DNA of 64,000 nt, taken from NCBI RefSeq assembly GCF_001657485.1, contig NZ_LXFU01000046.1, positions 62,001 to 126,000 on the forward strand, in the 5' to 3' direction. A model generated the notes under the pieces. The model had not been told where the DNA came from, did no database searches, and saw only the letters and a program-made list of their open reading frames with translations. Within the stretch, counting starts at the first letter, position 1, and each line of letters opens with the position of its first letter. Both the position numbers and the translations under genes were made by a program. The stretch is from Rhizobium sp. WYCCWR10014 (GTDB lineage: Bacteria; Pseudomonadota; Alphaproteobacteria; Rhizobiales; Rhizobiaceae). Below are positions 1 through 8,499 of this stretch, in pieces.

Positions 1-768
1 GTCGAGCGGCGCGGGCGAGGGGTGACGCTGACACCGGCCGGCCAGCGGCTCGTTGTGCATGCCGACCGGATATTCGGCATTGTCGAGGAAGCCAAGACCG
101 ATCTTGCCGAGCTACAGAACATCGTCGCCGGGGACCTGAGGATCGCCGCCCAACCGTCCGCGGCGTCCTCGTTCATTCCCGCCGCAATGCGCCAACTGGC
201 CACCGAACATCCGCATCTCAATATCGTCATGACGACTATGGGACCAGCCGAAGGCGTGGCAGCGCTCCGGGCCTGGCAGGCCGATATCGTCGTTGCCGAC
301 GACATATCGTTCGATCCGCACACGCTGGAGGGTGCGGCCGATACGCTGTTCCTCTGCCGCGACCAGCTCTTCGTGCTTCTTCCCGCAGGCCACAGGCTGG
401 AGAGCGAGCCCGTCATCGAACTCGCACAACTGAGAGATGAACATTGGGCGCTCGACGTCGCCTCAAGCGCCTATTGCAGGGCCATCCGCCAGGCTTGCCT
501 CGGCATCGGTTTCGAGCCCGTCATCAACGGTTTCAGCGACAGTTTCGAAGTCGTGTTCGCGCTTGTCGAAGCCGGATGTTCGATTTCGGTGATGCCTGGA
601 CTGGCGCTTCGAGATTTTGGCGAAAGCCTGACCGTCAAGCCGCTGGCGCCATCCACCTACCGGAGCATCTATGCGATTGGCCGGCGGGGCGAGGTGCGTA
701 GCCCGAAGGTCGCGGCGGTGCTCGAACAACTGGTAAAGAGCGCGCCGCGAGATTTGAACAGATCCTGA
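1..768 (+). CDS. LysR-family transcriptional regulator, 5' end missing
   Basis: The reading frame is open from the first base of the window, so the N-terminal DNA-binding part lies outside. The visible start VERRGRGVTLTPAG is the usual end of a LysR winged helix, and it is followed by the linker helix and a complete effector-binding domain of about 245 residues with the family's two alpha/beta lobes (AGDLRIAAQPSAASSFIP near the start and VEAGCSISVMPGLAL near the end). A GTG in the LTPAG stretch can be read as a start, but the upstream codons are clearly LysR-like, so the gene continues leftward. The target is unknown. A long gap separates it from the downstream leucyl-tRNA synthetase gene. 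Confidence 0.85.
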   Translation, partial: VERRGRGVTLTPAGQRLVVHADRIFGIVEEAKTDLAELQNIVAGDLRIAAQPSAASSFIPAAMRQLATEHPHLNIVMTTMGPAEGVAALRAWQADIVVADDISFDPHTLEGAADTLFLCRDQLFVLLPAGHRLESEPVIELAQLRDEHWALDVASSAYCRAIRQACLGIGFEPVINGFSDSFEVVFALVEAGCSISVMPGLALRDFGESLTVKPLAPSTYRSIYAIGRRGEVRSPKVAAVLEQLVKSAPRDLNRS

Positions 769-1162
769 TTTTCGCGCGAATGCACTCTTGGCAGGAGCGA
801 TCATATCGGGCACTCTTGGTTCATGATTATGGCAACTCAAGCAGCAGACGTTCGCGCACGCGACACACGACTTACCACCACGGCCTCCTGATCGGGGCCG
901 GGTTAACACTGTCGTTTGCTTTCTCCTTATTTGCCTTGAGCCACGTCCATGGACACCAGATCGTTTCCAAAGCCACATCGCGCTTTTTTCGTCCGGAGCG
1001 TCGCGCAGACGGCCTATGCCACAACTCCGCACGCGTTTCGACTTAGCTACGGCTGCCGGACGTCACCGGAGCCCCGGCAGCCGTAGCTGCTCCTGAACCA
1101 AAGAACGCCTCCATTTTTCAGGAAACGCCGCCGCCAGAGCCGGTTGGCGCCAGGAGTGATGC
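769..1162. other. Intergenic region upstream of leuS
   Basis: No credible gene is seen in these roughly 390 bases. Short open frames exist on both strands, but none has a Shine-Dalgarno sequence together with recognisable protein sequence. The only clear structure is a perfect inverted repeat, listed separately. The region must hold the leuS promoter, for which no convincing -35/-10 pair could be assigned. Confidence 0.6.
1045..1088. promoter_or_regulatory. 15-bp perfect inverted repeat in the leuS leader
   Basis: The arms AGCTACGGCTGCCGG and CCGGCAGCCGTAGCT are exact reverse complements separated by 14 bases, and the right arm ends about 75 bases before the leuS start. No T-run follows, so it is not a standard terminator of the upstream LysR gene. 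It could be an mRNA hairpin controlling leuS or an operator. The structure is seen directly; its function is not known. Confidence 0.6.
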
Positions 1163-3679
1163 ATGCCTTATGATCCCAAGACGATCGAACCGAAGTGGCA
1201 GGCTTATTGGGCCGATCACCGTATTTTTCGAGCGGAAATCGATCCGGCCAGACCGAAATTCTACGCACTCGACATGTTCCCATATCCTTCGGGTGCGGGC
1301 CTGCATGTCGGCCATCCCCTCGGCTATACTGCCACGGACATAATGTGCCGCTACAAACGCATGCGCGGCTTCAACGTCCTGCATCCGATGGGATGGGACA
1401 GTTTCGGCCTGCCGGCGGAGCGCCACGCGATGCGGACTGGTGTGCATCCCGATATCACGACGAAGCGCAATATCGAGACGTTTCGCGGGCAGGTGCAGAG
1501 GCTGGGTTTCTCATATGACTGGAGTCGCGAGTTTGCCACGACCGACCCCGCCTATGTGCGCTGGACGCAGTGGATCTTCCTGAAGCTGTTCGAGAAGGGC
1601 CTCGCCTATCAGGCGGAGATCGCGGTCAACTGGTGCCCGGCCCAGAACGCGGTGCTTGCCGACGAGGAGGTCAAGGACGGGCGGTATGTCGAGACCGGCG
1701 ATCCCGTCATTCGCCGCAGGATGCGCCAGTGGATGCTGCGCATCACGGCCTATGCCGATCGGCTGCTGCAGGGACTGGACGGCCTCGACTGGCCCGAAAA
1801 CCTGAAAACCATGCAGCGCAACTGGATCGGACGCTCCGAGGGCGCCGAAATCCGGTTTCTGCACGAGCACGGCAAAGAGGTCATGACCGTCTTCACGACG
1901 CGCCCCGAGACCCTGTTCGGAGCAAGCTATATCGTGCTCGCGCCGGAGCATCCTGCAGTTGCCGTCATCGTCCAGCCGGAAATGCGCGAGGCGGTGGCTG
2001 CCTATGTTGCCGCAGCCGAAGGATTGGAAGAGACGGTGCGGGCCGATGCCGGGCGCAAGAAGACAGGCGTCTTCACCGGCGCCTATGCGATCAACCCTGC
2101 CAACGGAGCCCGGCTGCCGGTTTGGGTGGCCGATTACGTGCTGGCTGGCTACGGCACCGGCGCCCTGATGGCGGTGCCGGCTCATGACGCGCGCGACCAC
2201 GCTTTTGCCCATGCGCACGAGCTGCCGATCATTCGCGTGATCGACAGCGAGGACGATATCGAAAAGGCGGCTTATGAGGGCGAGGGGGCTATGGTCAACT
2301 CTGGCTTCCTTGATGGCCTGGGCTCACCAGGGGCGAGATCCGTCACCATCGCCTGGCTGCAGGCGAACGGCGCGGGCTGGCCGAAGGTCATGTACCGCCT
2401 ACGCGACTGGCTGTTTTCCCGCCAGCGCTACTGGGGTGAGCCGATCCCGGTGCTGCATCTGGCGGATGGCTCGGTGATGCCGCTGCCTGAGGAATGCCTG
2501 CCGCTGCTGCCGCCTGAACTGGACGACTACGCTCCGACGCCGGATGGCGAACCGCCGCTTGCTCGTGCGCAGTCCTGGGTCGAAACAATCGTGCCGGGCA
2601 CCGACATTGCTGCACGGCGGGAGACCAACACGATGCCGCAATGGGCGGGCTCCTGCTGGTATTATCTCAGATTCCTCGATCCGGAGAACACCAGCGAACC
2701 CGTCGGGCGCGAGGCCGAGCGCTATTGGATGCCGGTCGATCTCTATGTCGGCGGCGCCGAGCACGCGGTCTTGCATCTGCTCTATGCCCGCTTCTGGCAT
2801 AAGGTGCTCTACGACATCGGCGTCGTTTCGACGGAAGAGCCGTTCCAGCGGTTGTTCAACCAAGGCATGATCCTTGCTCATTCCTACCGTGATACGGCGG
2901 GCCGGTATTACGTGCCTTCTTCCATCGTCGAAGAGGAGGGCAGATGGTTCGCTGGGTCGGTCGAAGTGCAGCGCGCCGTCGAGAAGATGTCAAAGTCGCG
3001 GTTGAACGTCGTCAATCCCGACGATGTCGTCGATCAGTTCGGGGCCGACGCCTTGCGCCTGTACGAAATGTTCATGGGACCTCTGGATGCGGCAAAACCC
3101 TGGCAAACCGCTGGCGTGATCGGTGTGCGCCGGTTTCTGGAGCGCGCCTGGCGTATTGTTTGCGACGAGAGCTACGGGCTCTCTTCAGCGGTGCGGGAGG
3201 CGGCCCCAAGCCCACAGCTTCTGTGCCTGCGCCACCAGACGGTGAAGACCGTGACGGCGGATATCGAAGCAAAGCGGTTCAACACCGCGGTTTCCCGACT
3301 GATGGAACTGGCCAATGCACTGACGGTGGAAGCTGCGCGTCCGCGCGAAGTGGTGGAGACATTCGTGCTGTTGCTTGCACCCTTTGCGCCTCACATCGCG
3401 GAGGAGTTATGGAGCAAGCTTGGTCACGGGGAAACACTGACATGGGTTTCCTGGCCCACCTTCGACCCTGCGATGATCGACATGGAGACCCGCGAATATG
3501 TCGTGCAGATCAACGGCAAGGTTCGCCACCGCTTCGAAGCCGCCGCCGACCTCGGCGAGGCGCTGCTGGCAGCGGCGCGATCCGAACCCTCCGTCATCGC
3601 CTTGCTCGACGGCAGAATGGTGGTCAAGGAAGTTCTGGTCCCGGGGCGACTGGTGAATTTCGTCGTCGAAGATCTGTGA
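1163..3679 (+). CDS. leuS: Leucyl-tRNA synthetase, atypical non-alphaproteobacterial form
   Basis: This class I synthetase charges tRNA-Leu with leucine in the cytoplasm. Its 838 residues carry the HIGH-type motif HVGH (residues 48-51), the KMSKS motif (608-612), the editing-domain threonine segment TTRPE (245-249) with the later GTGALMAVPAHD segment, the RETNTMPQWAGSCWYY core and the C-terminal domain ending in a LVNFVVEDL-type tail. The zinc cysteines of the ZN-1 insert seen in E. coli LeuRS are absent (DGRYVETGDP instead of a Cys-rich loop). The N-terminal half (GAGLHVGHPLGYTATDIMCR) resembles the type found in Chlamydiae, Planctomycetes and similar groups rather than the rhizobial housekeeping enzyme. 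Its neighbours are also not the lptE/holA genes usual beside the housekeeping leuS. It may be a second, transferred copy. Confidence 0.93.
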   Translation: MPYDPKTIEPKWQAYWADHRIFRAEIDPARPKFYALDMFPYPSGAGLHVGHPLGYTATDIMCRYKRMRGFNVLHPMGWDSFGLPAERHAMRTGVHPDITTKRNIETFRGQVQRLGFSYDWSREFATTDPAYVRWTQWIFLKLFEKGLAYQAEIAVNWCPAQNAVLADEEVKDGRYVETGDPVIRRRMRQWMLRITAYADRLLQGLDGLDWPENLKTMQRNWIGRSEGAEIRFLHEHGKEVMTVFTTRPETLFGASYIVLAPEHPAVAVIVQPEMREAVAAYVAAAEGLEETVRADAGRKKTGVFTGAYAINPANGARLPVWVADYVLAGYGTGALMAVPAHDARDHAFAHAHELPIIRVIDSEDDIEKAAYEGEGAMVNSGFLDGLGSPGARSVTIAWLQANGAGWPKVMYRLRDWLFSRQRYWGEPIPVLHLADGSVMPLPEECLPLLPPELDDYAPTPDGEPPLARAQSWVETIVPGTDIAARRETNTMPQWAGSCWYYLRFLDPENTSEPVGREAERYWMPVDLYVGGAEHAVLHLLYARFWHKVLYDIGVVSTEEPFQRLFNQGMILAHSYRDTAGRYYVPSSIVEEEGRWFAGSVEVQRAVEKMSKSRLNVVNPDDVVDQFGADALRLYEMFMGPLDAAKPWQTAGVIGVRRFLERAWRIVCDESYGLSSAVREAAPSPQLLCLRHQTVKTVTADIEAKRFNTAVSRLMELANALTVEAARPREVVETFVLLLAPFAPHIAEELWSKLGHGETLTWVSWPTFDPAMIDMETREYVVQINGKVRHRFEAAADLGEALLAAARSEPSVIALLDGRMVVKEVLVPGRLVNFVVEDL

Positions 3680-3737
3680 AGAACCAAAGCTGATCGTCGG
3701 GATTTGAGCCCGTCGATCCGTTCCCTCAACCAACGGC

Positions 3738-4781
3738 TTACCTGCCACTCTCCGGCCAGGTCGGCTGGCTTACGCTTTGCAGCAGTTCCGGTTCGACGCC
3801 GTCGATGCGGGCGATGACGGCTTTGGCCATTTCGCGGCCGGCCTGGCGCACGTCTTCCTGGGCGGTGATGATCTCGGGGCGGATCCAGTTCAGGATCGGT
3901 ACCGATTGTTTGGAAACCATGTCGAGATCACGGCCGAGCGCTTTGCCGGCCGCCTCGATGCCGGCATTGACGGCGATCGCCGCGCTACCGGCCGAACAGA
4001 CGATGCCGTCAGGGGCATTCGCCGAGCGCATCATCACCTCGACGGCGTCGCGGATATCGGCAAGCGGTGCATCGATGTTGACACGCAGTGGCACTTCCTC
4101 GGCGCCGTAGTCATGCAGGCCGGTCTGGAAGCCGATGCGGGTGTGGGCGTAATAGGTGAGCTTGCTCGGCGGCTGCAGCAGGGCGATGCGGCGCCGGCCG
4201 CGCTTGACGAGCTTTTCCACCGCCTGATGCGCGAAGGCCTCGTTGTCGAAATCGTGGAACGGGTGCGTGAGACCCGCATCGGTGCGTCCATGCGTGGCGA
4301 AGGGCATGCCGCGCTCCGTCAGCAGCCGCACGCGCGGATCATCCGGCTCGATGCGGGAGATAATGACGCCGTCCGCCGAGCCAGTATCAAGGATATAGCG
4401 CACCGGCAGCATCGGGTCCTTGCTGTGGGAATGCGGCGTGATGACGATATGATAGGGCGTGCCGGATAGCACCTCGGAGATGCCGAAGACCATCTGGCTC
4501 GAGAAGCCCATGATCTCCTCGTCGATGCTGAGGACGAGGGCAATGACATTTGTCTTGCCGGTGCGCAGGCGCACGCCGGCCCTGTTCGGCTGGTAGCCGA
4601 GTTGGCGGGCGACCATGCGCACCCGCTCCTTGGTTTCCGCCCCGATATCCGGTGCATCCTTCAGCGCGCGCGACACCGTCGTCACGCCAAGGCCGGTCAT
4701 GAAGGCGATTGTCTTCAACGTCGGACGCTCGCGCGCTGCCGGCGTCAATGCCGCGGTCCCGAATTTTCCCTTGTTTTCCAT
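3738..4781 (-). CDS. LacI-family transcriptional repressor of the glycoside locus
   Basis: The 347-residue protein has an N-terminal LacI helix-turn-helix (LKTIAFMTGLGVTTVSRALK, about residues 21-40), the hinge segment ending in VRLRTGKTNVIALV, and a periplasmic-binding-protein-like sugar domain. It is transcribed divergently from the ABC importer and beta-mannosidase operon, so it very probably controls that operon, as AglR does for alpha-glucoside genes in Sinorhizobium. The start at MENKGKF was chosen because the longer frame upstream is Arg-rich and not LacI-like. An AAAGGG lies immediately in front of this ATG, which is closer than ideal. The inducer cannot be read from the sequence; a mannoside- or xyloside-derived sugar is an inference from the context. 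Confidence 0.88.
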   Translation of the reverse strand: MENKGKFGTAALTPAARERPTLKTIAFMTGLGVTTVSRALKDAPDIGAETKERVRMVARQLGYQPNRAGVRLRTGKTNVIALVLSIDEEIMGFSSQMVFGISEVLSGTPYHIVITPHSHSKDPMLPVRYILDTGSADGVIISRIEPDDPRVRLLTERGMPFATHGRTDAGLTHPFHDFDNEAFAHQAVEKLVKRGRRRIALLQPPSKLTYYAHTRIGFQTGLHDYGAEEVPLRVNIDAPLADIRDAVEVMMRSANAPDGIVCSAGSAAIAVNAGIEAAGKALGRDLDMVSKQSVPILNWIRPEIITAQEDVRQAGREMAKAVIARIDGVEPELLQSVSQPTWPESGR

Positions 4782-5235
4782 CCCTTTAGGCCTGCCTCGC
4801 GCGAATTGGTGTCGCTTATAGAGGCTTTTTCCAGCGCCGTAAGCCCGCCGCCTGCCAAAATCGCGCCTCCCTGAGGAAAGCAATCTGTAACGATACAGTA
4901 GAAATGTCGAGTGCTTTTTGTTGTGTGCATTGCAGCATCATACGCATAGGTTGAATCGGCGATTTGTGCGCTGTTTTTTTGCGATTGCGAAGAGGCTGAA
5001 TCGTGCGGCTAAATTTAGCATGTAAAATTACTATTTTTATTCAAACAGATAAAGTGAAAACGCATGTGCGAGAACGGCCGACTGAATACCGCTTCAAGGG
5101 ATGCGACGCTTCTGATGGAAACAGGCAGAAGTAGCAATTCCCGTTATCGCGGAAAAATTTGCCTGCGGGCAGTTGCGTGGAGAAATCGATTGATCTAAGT
5201 TTTTCCGGCAACGTTTCAGTGAGGGAGGAGAACTC
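4782..5235. promoter_or_regulatory. Divergent control region between LacI regulator and ABC operon
   Basis: These 454 bases hold the divergent promoters and no credible gene. Bases from about 4900 to 5060 are clearly richer in A and T than the flanking genes. Candidate LacI sites are CTGTAACGATACAG, AATCGATT at 5184-5191, and a weaker CG-centred element (GCAACGTTTC) just before the binding-protein gene. The strong Shine-Dalgarno GGGAGGAG precedes the binding-protein start. No -35/-10 pair could be assigned with confidence. Confidence 0.55.
4885..4898. promoter_or_regulatory. Candidate LacI-type operator
   Basis: CTGTAACGATACAG has five-base arms (CTGTA/TACAG) around a CG-containing centre, the form expected of a LacI-family operator. 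It lies about 105 bases upstream of the regulator's start codon and over 330 bases from the binding-protein start, which fits autoregulation better than direct control of the operon. The palindrome is seen; its use by this regulator is inferred. Confidence 0.4.
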
Positions 5236-6471
5236 ATGAAAATCCGTATAATGGCGGCCGTGCTTGCCGCTTCGGTCGCGCTTCCGTTCAGCGCCGCCAA
5301 CGCCACCGATCTCGAAGTCACGCACTGGTGGACTTCGGGCGGCGAATCCGCTGCCGTCGCCGAGCTGGCAAAGGCATTCGACGCCACCGGCAACCACTGG
5401 GTCGACGGTGCTATCGCCGGTTCCGGCGGCACTGCCCGTCCGATCATGATCAGCCGCATCACCGGCGGCGATCCGATGGGCGCCACTCAGTTCAACCATG
5501 GCCGCCAGGCCGAGGAACTCGTTCAGGCCGGCCTGATGCGCGACCTGACCGATGTGGCGACCGCCGAGCACTGGAAGGACATCGTTCGTCCATCGAGCCT
5601 GCTCGATTCCTGCACCATCGACGGCAAGATCTACTGCGCTCCCGTCAACATCCACTCCTGGCAGTGGCTGTGGCTTTCGAACGCCGCCTTCAAGAAGGCC
5701 GGCGTTGAAGTTCCGAAGAACTGGGATGAGTTCGTCGCTGCGGCTCCGGCTCTCGAAAAGGCCGGCATTATTCCGCTCGCAGTCGGCGGTCAGCCGTGGC
5801 AGGCGACTGGCGCCTTCGACGTGCTGATGGTTGCGGTCGCCGGCAAGGATACCTTCAACAAGGTCTTCAAGGACAAGGATGCGGAAGTTGCCGCCGGTCC
5901 CGAAATCGCCAAGGTGTTCAAGGCGGCCGACGACGCTCGGCGCATGGCCAAAGGCAGCAACGTCCAGGATTGGAACCAGGCCACCAACCTTGTCATCACA
6001 GGCAAGGCCGGCGGGCAGATCATGGGCGACTGGGCGCAGGGTGAGTTCGCTCTCGCCGGTCAGAAGGCCGGTACCGACTATACCTGCCTGCCGGGCCTCG
6101 GCGTGAACGAGATCATCTCGACGGGCGGCGACGCCTTCTACTTCCCGCTGCTGAAGGACGAGGAAAAGTCCAAGGCGCAGGCCGTGCTTGCCAAGACCCT
6201 GCTCGATCCCAAGACCCAGGTTGCCTTTAACCTGAAGAAGGGTTCGCTGCCGGTTCGCGGCGACGTCGATCTCGCCGCCGCCAACGATTGCATGAAGAAG
6301 GGTCTCGAAATCCTCGCCAAGGGCAACGTGATCCAAGGCACCGACCAGCTGCTTTCGGCCGACAGCCAGAAGCAGAAGGAAGACCTCTTCTCCGAATTCT
6401 TCGCCAACCCATCGATGACGCCAGAAGACGCTCAGAAGCGTTTCGCCGGGATCATCGCTTCTGCTGACTGA
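5236..6471 (+). CDS. Sugar ABC transporter substrate-binding protein (CUT1)
   Basis: The 411-residue protein starts with a Sec signal peptide (MKIRIMAAVLAASVALPFSA, cleavage likely after ANA near residue 24) and continues as a family 1 extracellular sugar-binding protein (LEVTHWWTSGGE, QFNHGRQAEELVQAGL, INPH-like VNIHSWQWLWLSN, DWAQGEFAL). It would capture a sugar or oligosaccharide in the periplasm for the two permeases and ATPase encoded next. A strong GGGAGGAG lies in front of the ATG. The beta-mannosidase and beta-xylosidase genes downstream suggest a beta-linked plant oligosaccharide, but the ligand is not proven by sequence. Confidence 0.92.
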   Translation: MKIRIMAAVLAASVALPFSAANATDLEVTHWWTSGGESAAVAELAKAFDATGNHWVDGAIAGSGGTARPIMISRITGGDPMGATQFNHGRQAEELVQAGLMRDLTDVATAEHWKDIVRPSSLLDSCTIDGKIYCAPVNIHSWQWLWLSNAAFKKAGVEVPKNWDEFVAAAPALEKAGIIPLAVGGQPWQATGAFDVLMVAVAGKDTFNKVFKDKDAEVAAGPEIAKVFKAADDARRMAKGSNVQDWNQATNLVITGKAGGQIMGDWAQGEFALAGQKAGTDYTCLPGLGVNEIISTGGDAFYFPLLKDEEKSKAQAVLAKTLLDPKTQVAFNLKKGSLPVRGDVDLAAANDCMKKGLEILAKGNVIQGTDQLLSADSQKQKEDLFSEFFANPSMTPEDAQKRFAGIIASAD

Positions 6472-6494
6472 TCTGCAGACTTGCTGCCTTGCGG

Positions 6495-6516
6495 TCCGGC
6501 TCCCATAGGGGCCGGA
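6495..6516 (+). promoter_or_regulatory. Hairpin between binding-protein and permease genes
   Basis: TCCGGCTCCC, a short loop and GGGGCCGGA form a nine-pair stem with one G-U pair. It has no T-run. Hairpins at this position in ABC operons usually protect the 3' end of the binding-protein mRNA or reduce downstream expression, which would give the excess of binding protein such systems need. That role is inferred. Confidence 0.5.
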
Positions 6517-6652
6517 TCGGTACGGACGGTCGGTGATGGTCCGGCGGGTGGCGGCGTCCCTCCGGTATCTTCGACGGGTTCGGAGGTGGGGACGACAGGC
6601 GGCGCCTTGCCGTTTTGTTACTTGTCGCAATTGCGATTGAGGAGAAGTGTTT

Positions 6653-7558
6653 ATGACGGGTCAAGCGCGAGCAGGCCGGCCAAACAAGTTACTGCGCAAT
6701 CTGAATGCCAAGATTGCGTCCATTCCGATGATCCTGACAGCGCTGGTGATCTTTGTCGGCGGGACGTTGTGGACGGTCTTTTATTCCTTCACCAATTCCA
6801 AGCTCCTTCCGCGGTTGAGCTTTGTCGGCTTCGATCAGTACGAGCGCCTCTGGGCTGCGCCGCGATGGGTGACGGCGATCGAGAATCTGGCTGTCTACGG
6901 CATCCTCTCGCTGATCTTCAGCCTGGTCATCGGTTTCATGCTCGCCGCGCTGATGGACCAGAAGATCCGTTTTGAAAACACTTTCCGCACCATCTTTCTC
7001 TATCCCTTCGCGCTGTCCTTCATCGTGACGGGCCTCGTCTGGCAATGGGTTCTGAACCCCGATTTCGGCATTCAGGCGGTGGTGCGCTCGATGGGGTGGA
7101 CGAGCTTCACCTTCAATCCGCTCTATACGCCTGAAATCGTCATTTACGGCATTCTGATCGCGGCGCTGTGGCAGGGGACGGGTCTCGTCATGTGCCTGAT
7201 GCTTGCCGGCCTGCGTGGGATCGACGAGGACATCTGGAAAGCGGCGCGTGTGGACGGCATTCCGATGTGGAGGACCTATCTCTTCATCGTCATCCCGATG
7301 ATGCGGCCGGTCTTCATCACGACGATCGTCATCATCGCCTCCGGCATCGTCAAGGTCTACGACCTCGTGGTCGCGCAGACATCGGGCGGACCGGGCATTT
7401 CCTCGGAAGTCCCGGCGAAATATGTCTACGACTACATGTTCCAGGCGCAAAACCTGGGGCAGGGCTTTGCTGCCTCGACCATGATGCTCGTCACAGTCGC
7501 GATCATTATCGTTCCGTGGGCCTATCTGGAATTCGGCGGAGGGCGCAAGCGTGGCTGA
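6653..7558 (+). CDS. Sugar ABC transporter permease 1 (MalF/UgpA type)
   Basis: This 301-residue inner-membrane protein has six predicted hydrophobic segments and the binding-protein-dependent permease loop (EDIWKAARVDGIPMWRTYLF) that contacts the ATPase. The first hydrophobic segment begins near residue 22. The ATG follows GAGGAGAAG at good spacing; an in-frame GTG two codons earlier overlaps that ribosome site and is less likely. It pairs with the next gene as the membrane channel of the importer, and their ends overlap by eight bases. Confidence 0.93.
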   Translation: MTGQARAGRPNKLLRNLNAKIASIPMILTALVIFVGGTLWTVFYSFTNSKLLPRLSFVGFDQYERLWAAPRWVTAIENLAVYGILSLIFSLVIGFMLAALMDQKIRFENTFRTIFLYPFALSFIVTGLVWQWVLNPDFGIQAVVRSMGWTSFTFNPLYTPEIVIYGILIAALWQGTGLVMCLMLAGLRGIDEDIWKAARVDGIPMWRTYLFIVIPMMRPVFITTIVIIASGIVKVYDLVVAQTSGGPGISSEVPAKYVYDYMFQAQNLGQGFAASTMMLVTVAIIIVPWAYLEFGGGRKRG

Positions 7559-8495
7559 TGTAGGAACTCTCAACACCACGGCTGCGGGCATCGACGCCGT
7601 CGCGCCGAAACTCGGCGAAGGCCCCAGCGGCCCCCGGCCGCGCCCGGCGGTGTCGGCGCGCAACATCATGCTCTATGGCACACTGACGATCGCAGCGCTC
7701 TACTATCTGCTGCCGCTCTATGTGATGGTCGTGACGTCGCTGAAGGGCATGCCGGAAATCCGTCTCGGCAACATCTTTTCGCCGCCGATGGAGATCACCT
7801 TCGAACCCTGGGTGAAAGCCTGGGCGCAGGCCTGCACCGGGCTTAACTGCGATGGCCTATCGCGCGGCTTCTGGAATTCGGTGCGCATCACAGTGCCGTC
7901 GGTGATCATCTCGATCGCGATTGCGTCGGTGAACGGTTATGCGCTGGCAAACTGGCGCTTCAGAGGATCCGAGCTTTTCTTCTCGATCCTCATCGTCGGC
8001 GCATTCATTCCCTATCAGGTGATGATCTATCCGATCGTCATCATCCTTCGCGAAATCGGCATCTACGGCACGCTGACCGGCCTCGTTGCCGTGCATTCGA
8101 TCTTCGGCATGCCGATCCTGACGCTGCTCTTCCGCAACTATTTCGTGTCGCTGCCGGAGGAACTGTTCAAGGCGGCGCGTGTCGATGGGGCGGGCTTCTG
8201 GCAGATCTTCCTGCGGATCATGCTGCCGATGTCGCTGCCGATCTTCGTCGTCGCGATGATCCTGCAGGTGACCGGCATCTGGAACGACTTCCTGTTCGGC
8301 GTGGTCTTCACCCGGCCGGATACCTATCCGATGACCGTGCAGCTCAACAACATCGTCAATTCCGTCCAGGGCGTGAAGGAATACAACGTCAACATGGCAG
8401 CAACGATCCTCACCGGTCTCGTGCCGCTCATCGTCTACTTCGTGTCGGGACGGCTGTTCGTCCGCGGCATCGCCGCCGGCGCAGTGAAGGGTTGA
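7551..8495 (+). CDS. Sugar ABC transporter permease 2 (MalG/UgpE type)
   Basis: The 314-residue protein has a hydrophilic N-terminal stretch of about 40 residues, six membrane segments and the MalG-type EAA loop (EELFKAARVDGAGFWQIFLRIMLP). The GTG start overlaps the end of the first permease gene, implying translational coupling. It forms the second half of the channel. The short insert KAWAQACTGLNCDGLSRGFWNS before the second membrane segment carries two cysteines, which is somewhat unusual for the family. Confidence 0.92.
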   Translation: MADVGTLNTTAAGIDAVAPKLGEGPSGPRPRPAVSARNIMLYGTLTIAALYYLLPLYVMVVTSLKGMPEIRLGNIFSPPMEITFEPWVKAWAQACTGLNCDGLSRGFWNSVRITVPSVIISIAIASVNGYALANWRFRGSELFFSILIVGAFIPYQVMIYPIVIILREIGIYGTLTGLVAVHSIFGMPILTLLFRNYFVSLPEELFKAARVDGAGFWQIFLRIMLPMSLPIFVVAMILQVTGIWNDFLFGVVFTRPDTYPMTVQLNNIVNSVQGVKEYNVNMAATILTGLVPLIVYFVSGRLFVRGIAAGAVKG

Positions 8496-8499
8496 TCTC

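Noticed and set aside
780..1046. Open frame of 88 codons upstream of leuS
   Set aside because: No ribosome site, no recognisable domain, an unbalanced composition rich in His, Arg and Ser, and it sits in a gap that must hold a promoter.
1511..2218. Long minus-strand frame inside leuS
   Set aside because: It is the antisense shadow of a strongly supported synthetase gene in GC-rich DNA and has no family motifs.
5041..6630. 529-codon minus-strand frame opposite the sugar-binding protein
   Set aside because: It covers the whole binding-protein gene on the other strand; the plus-strand gene has a signal peptide, family motifs and a ribosome site, and this frame has none.
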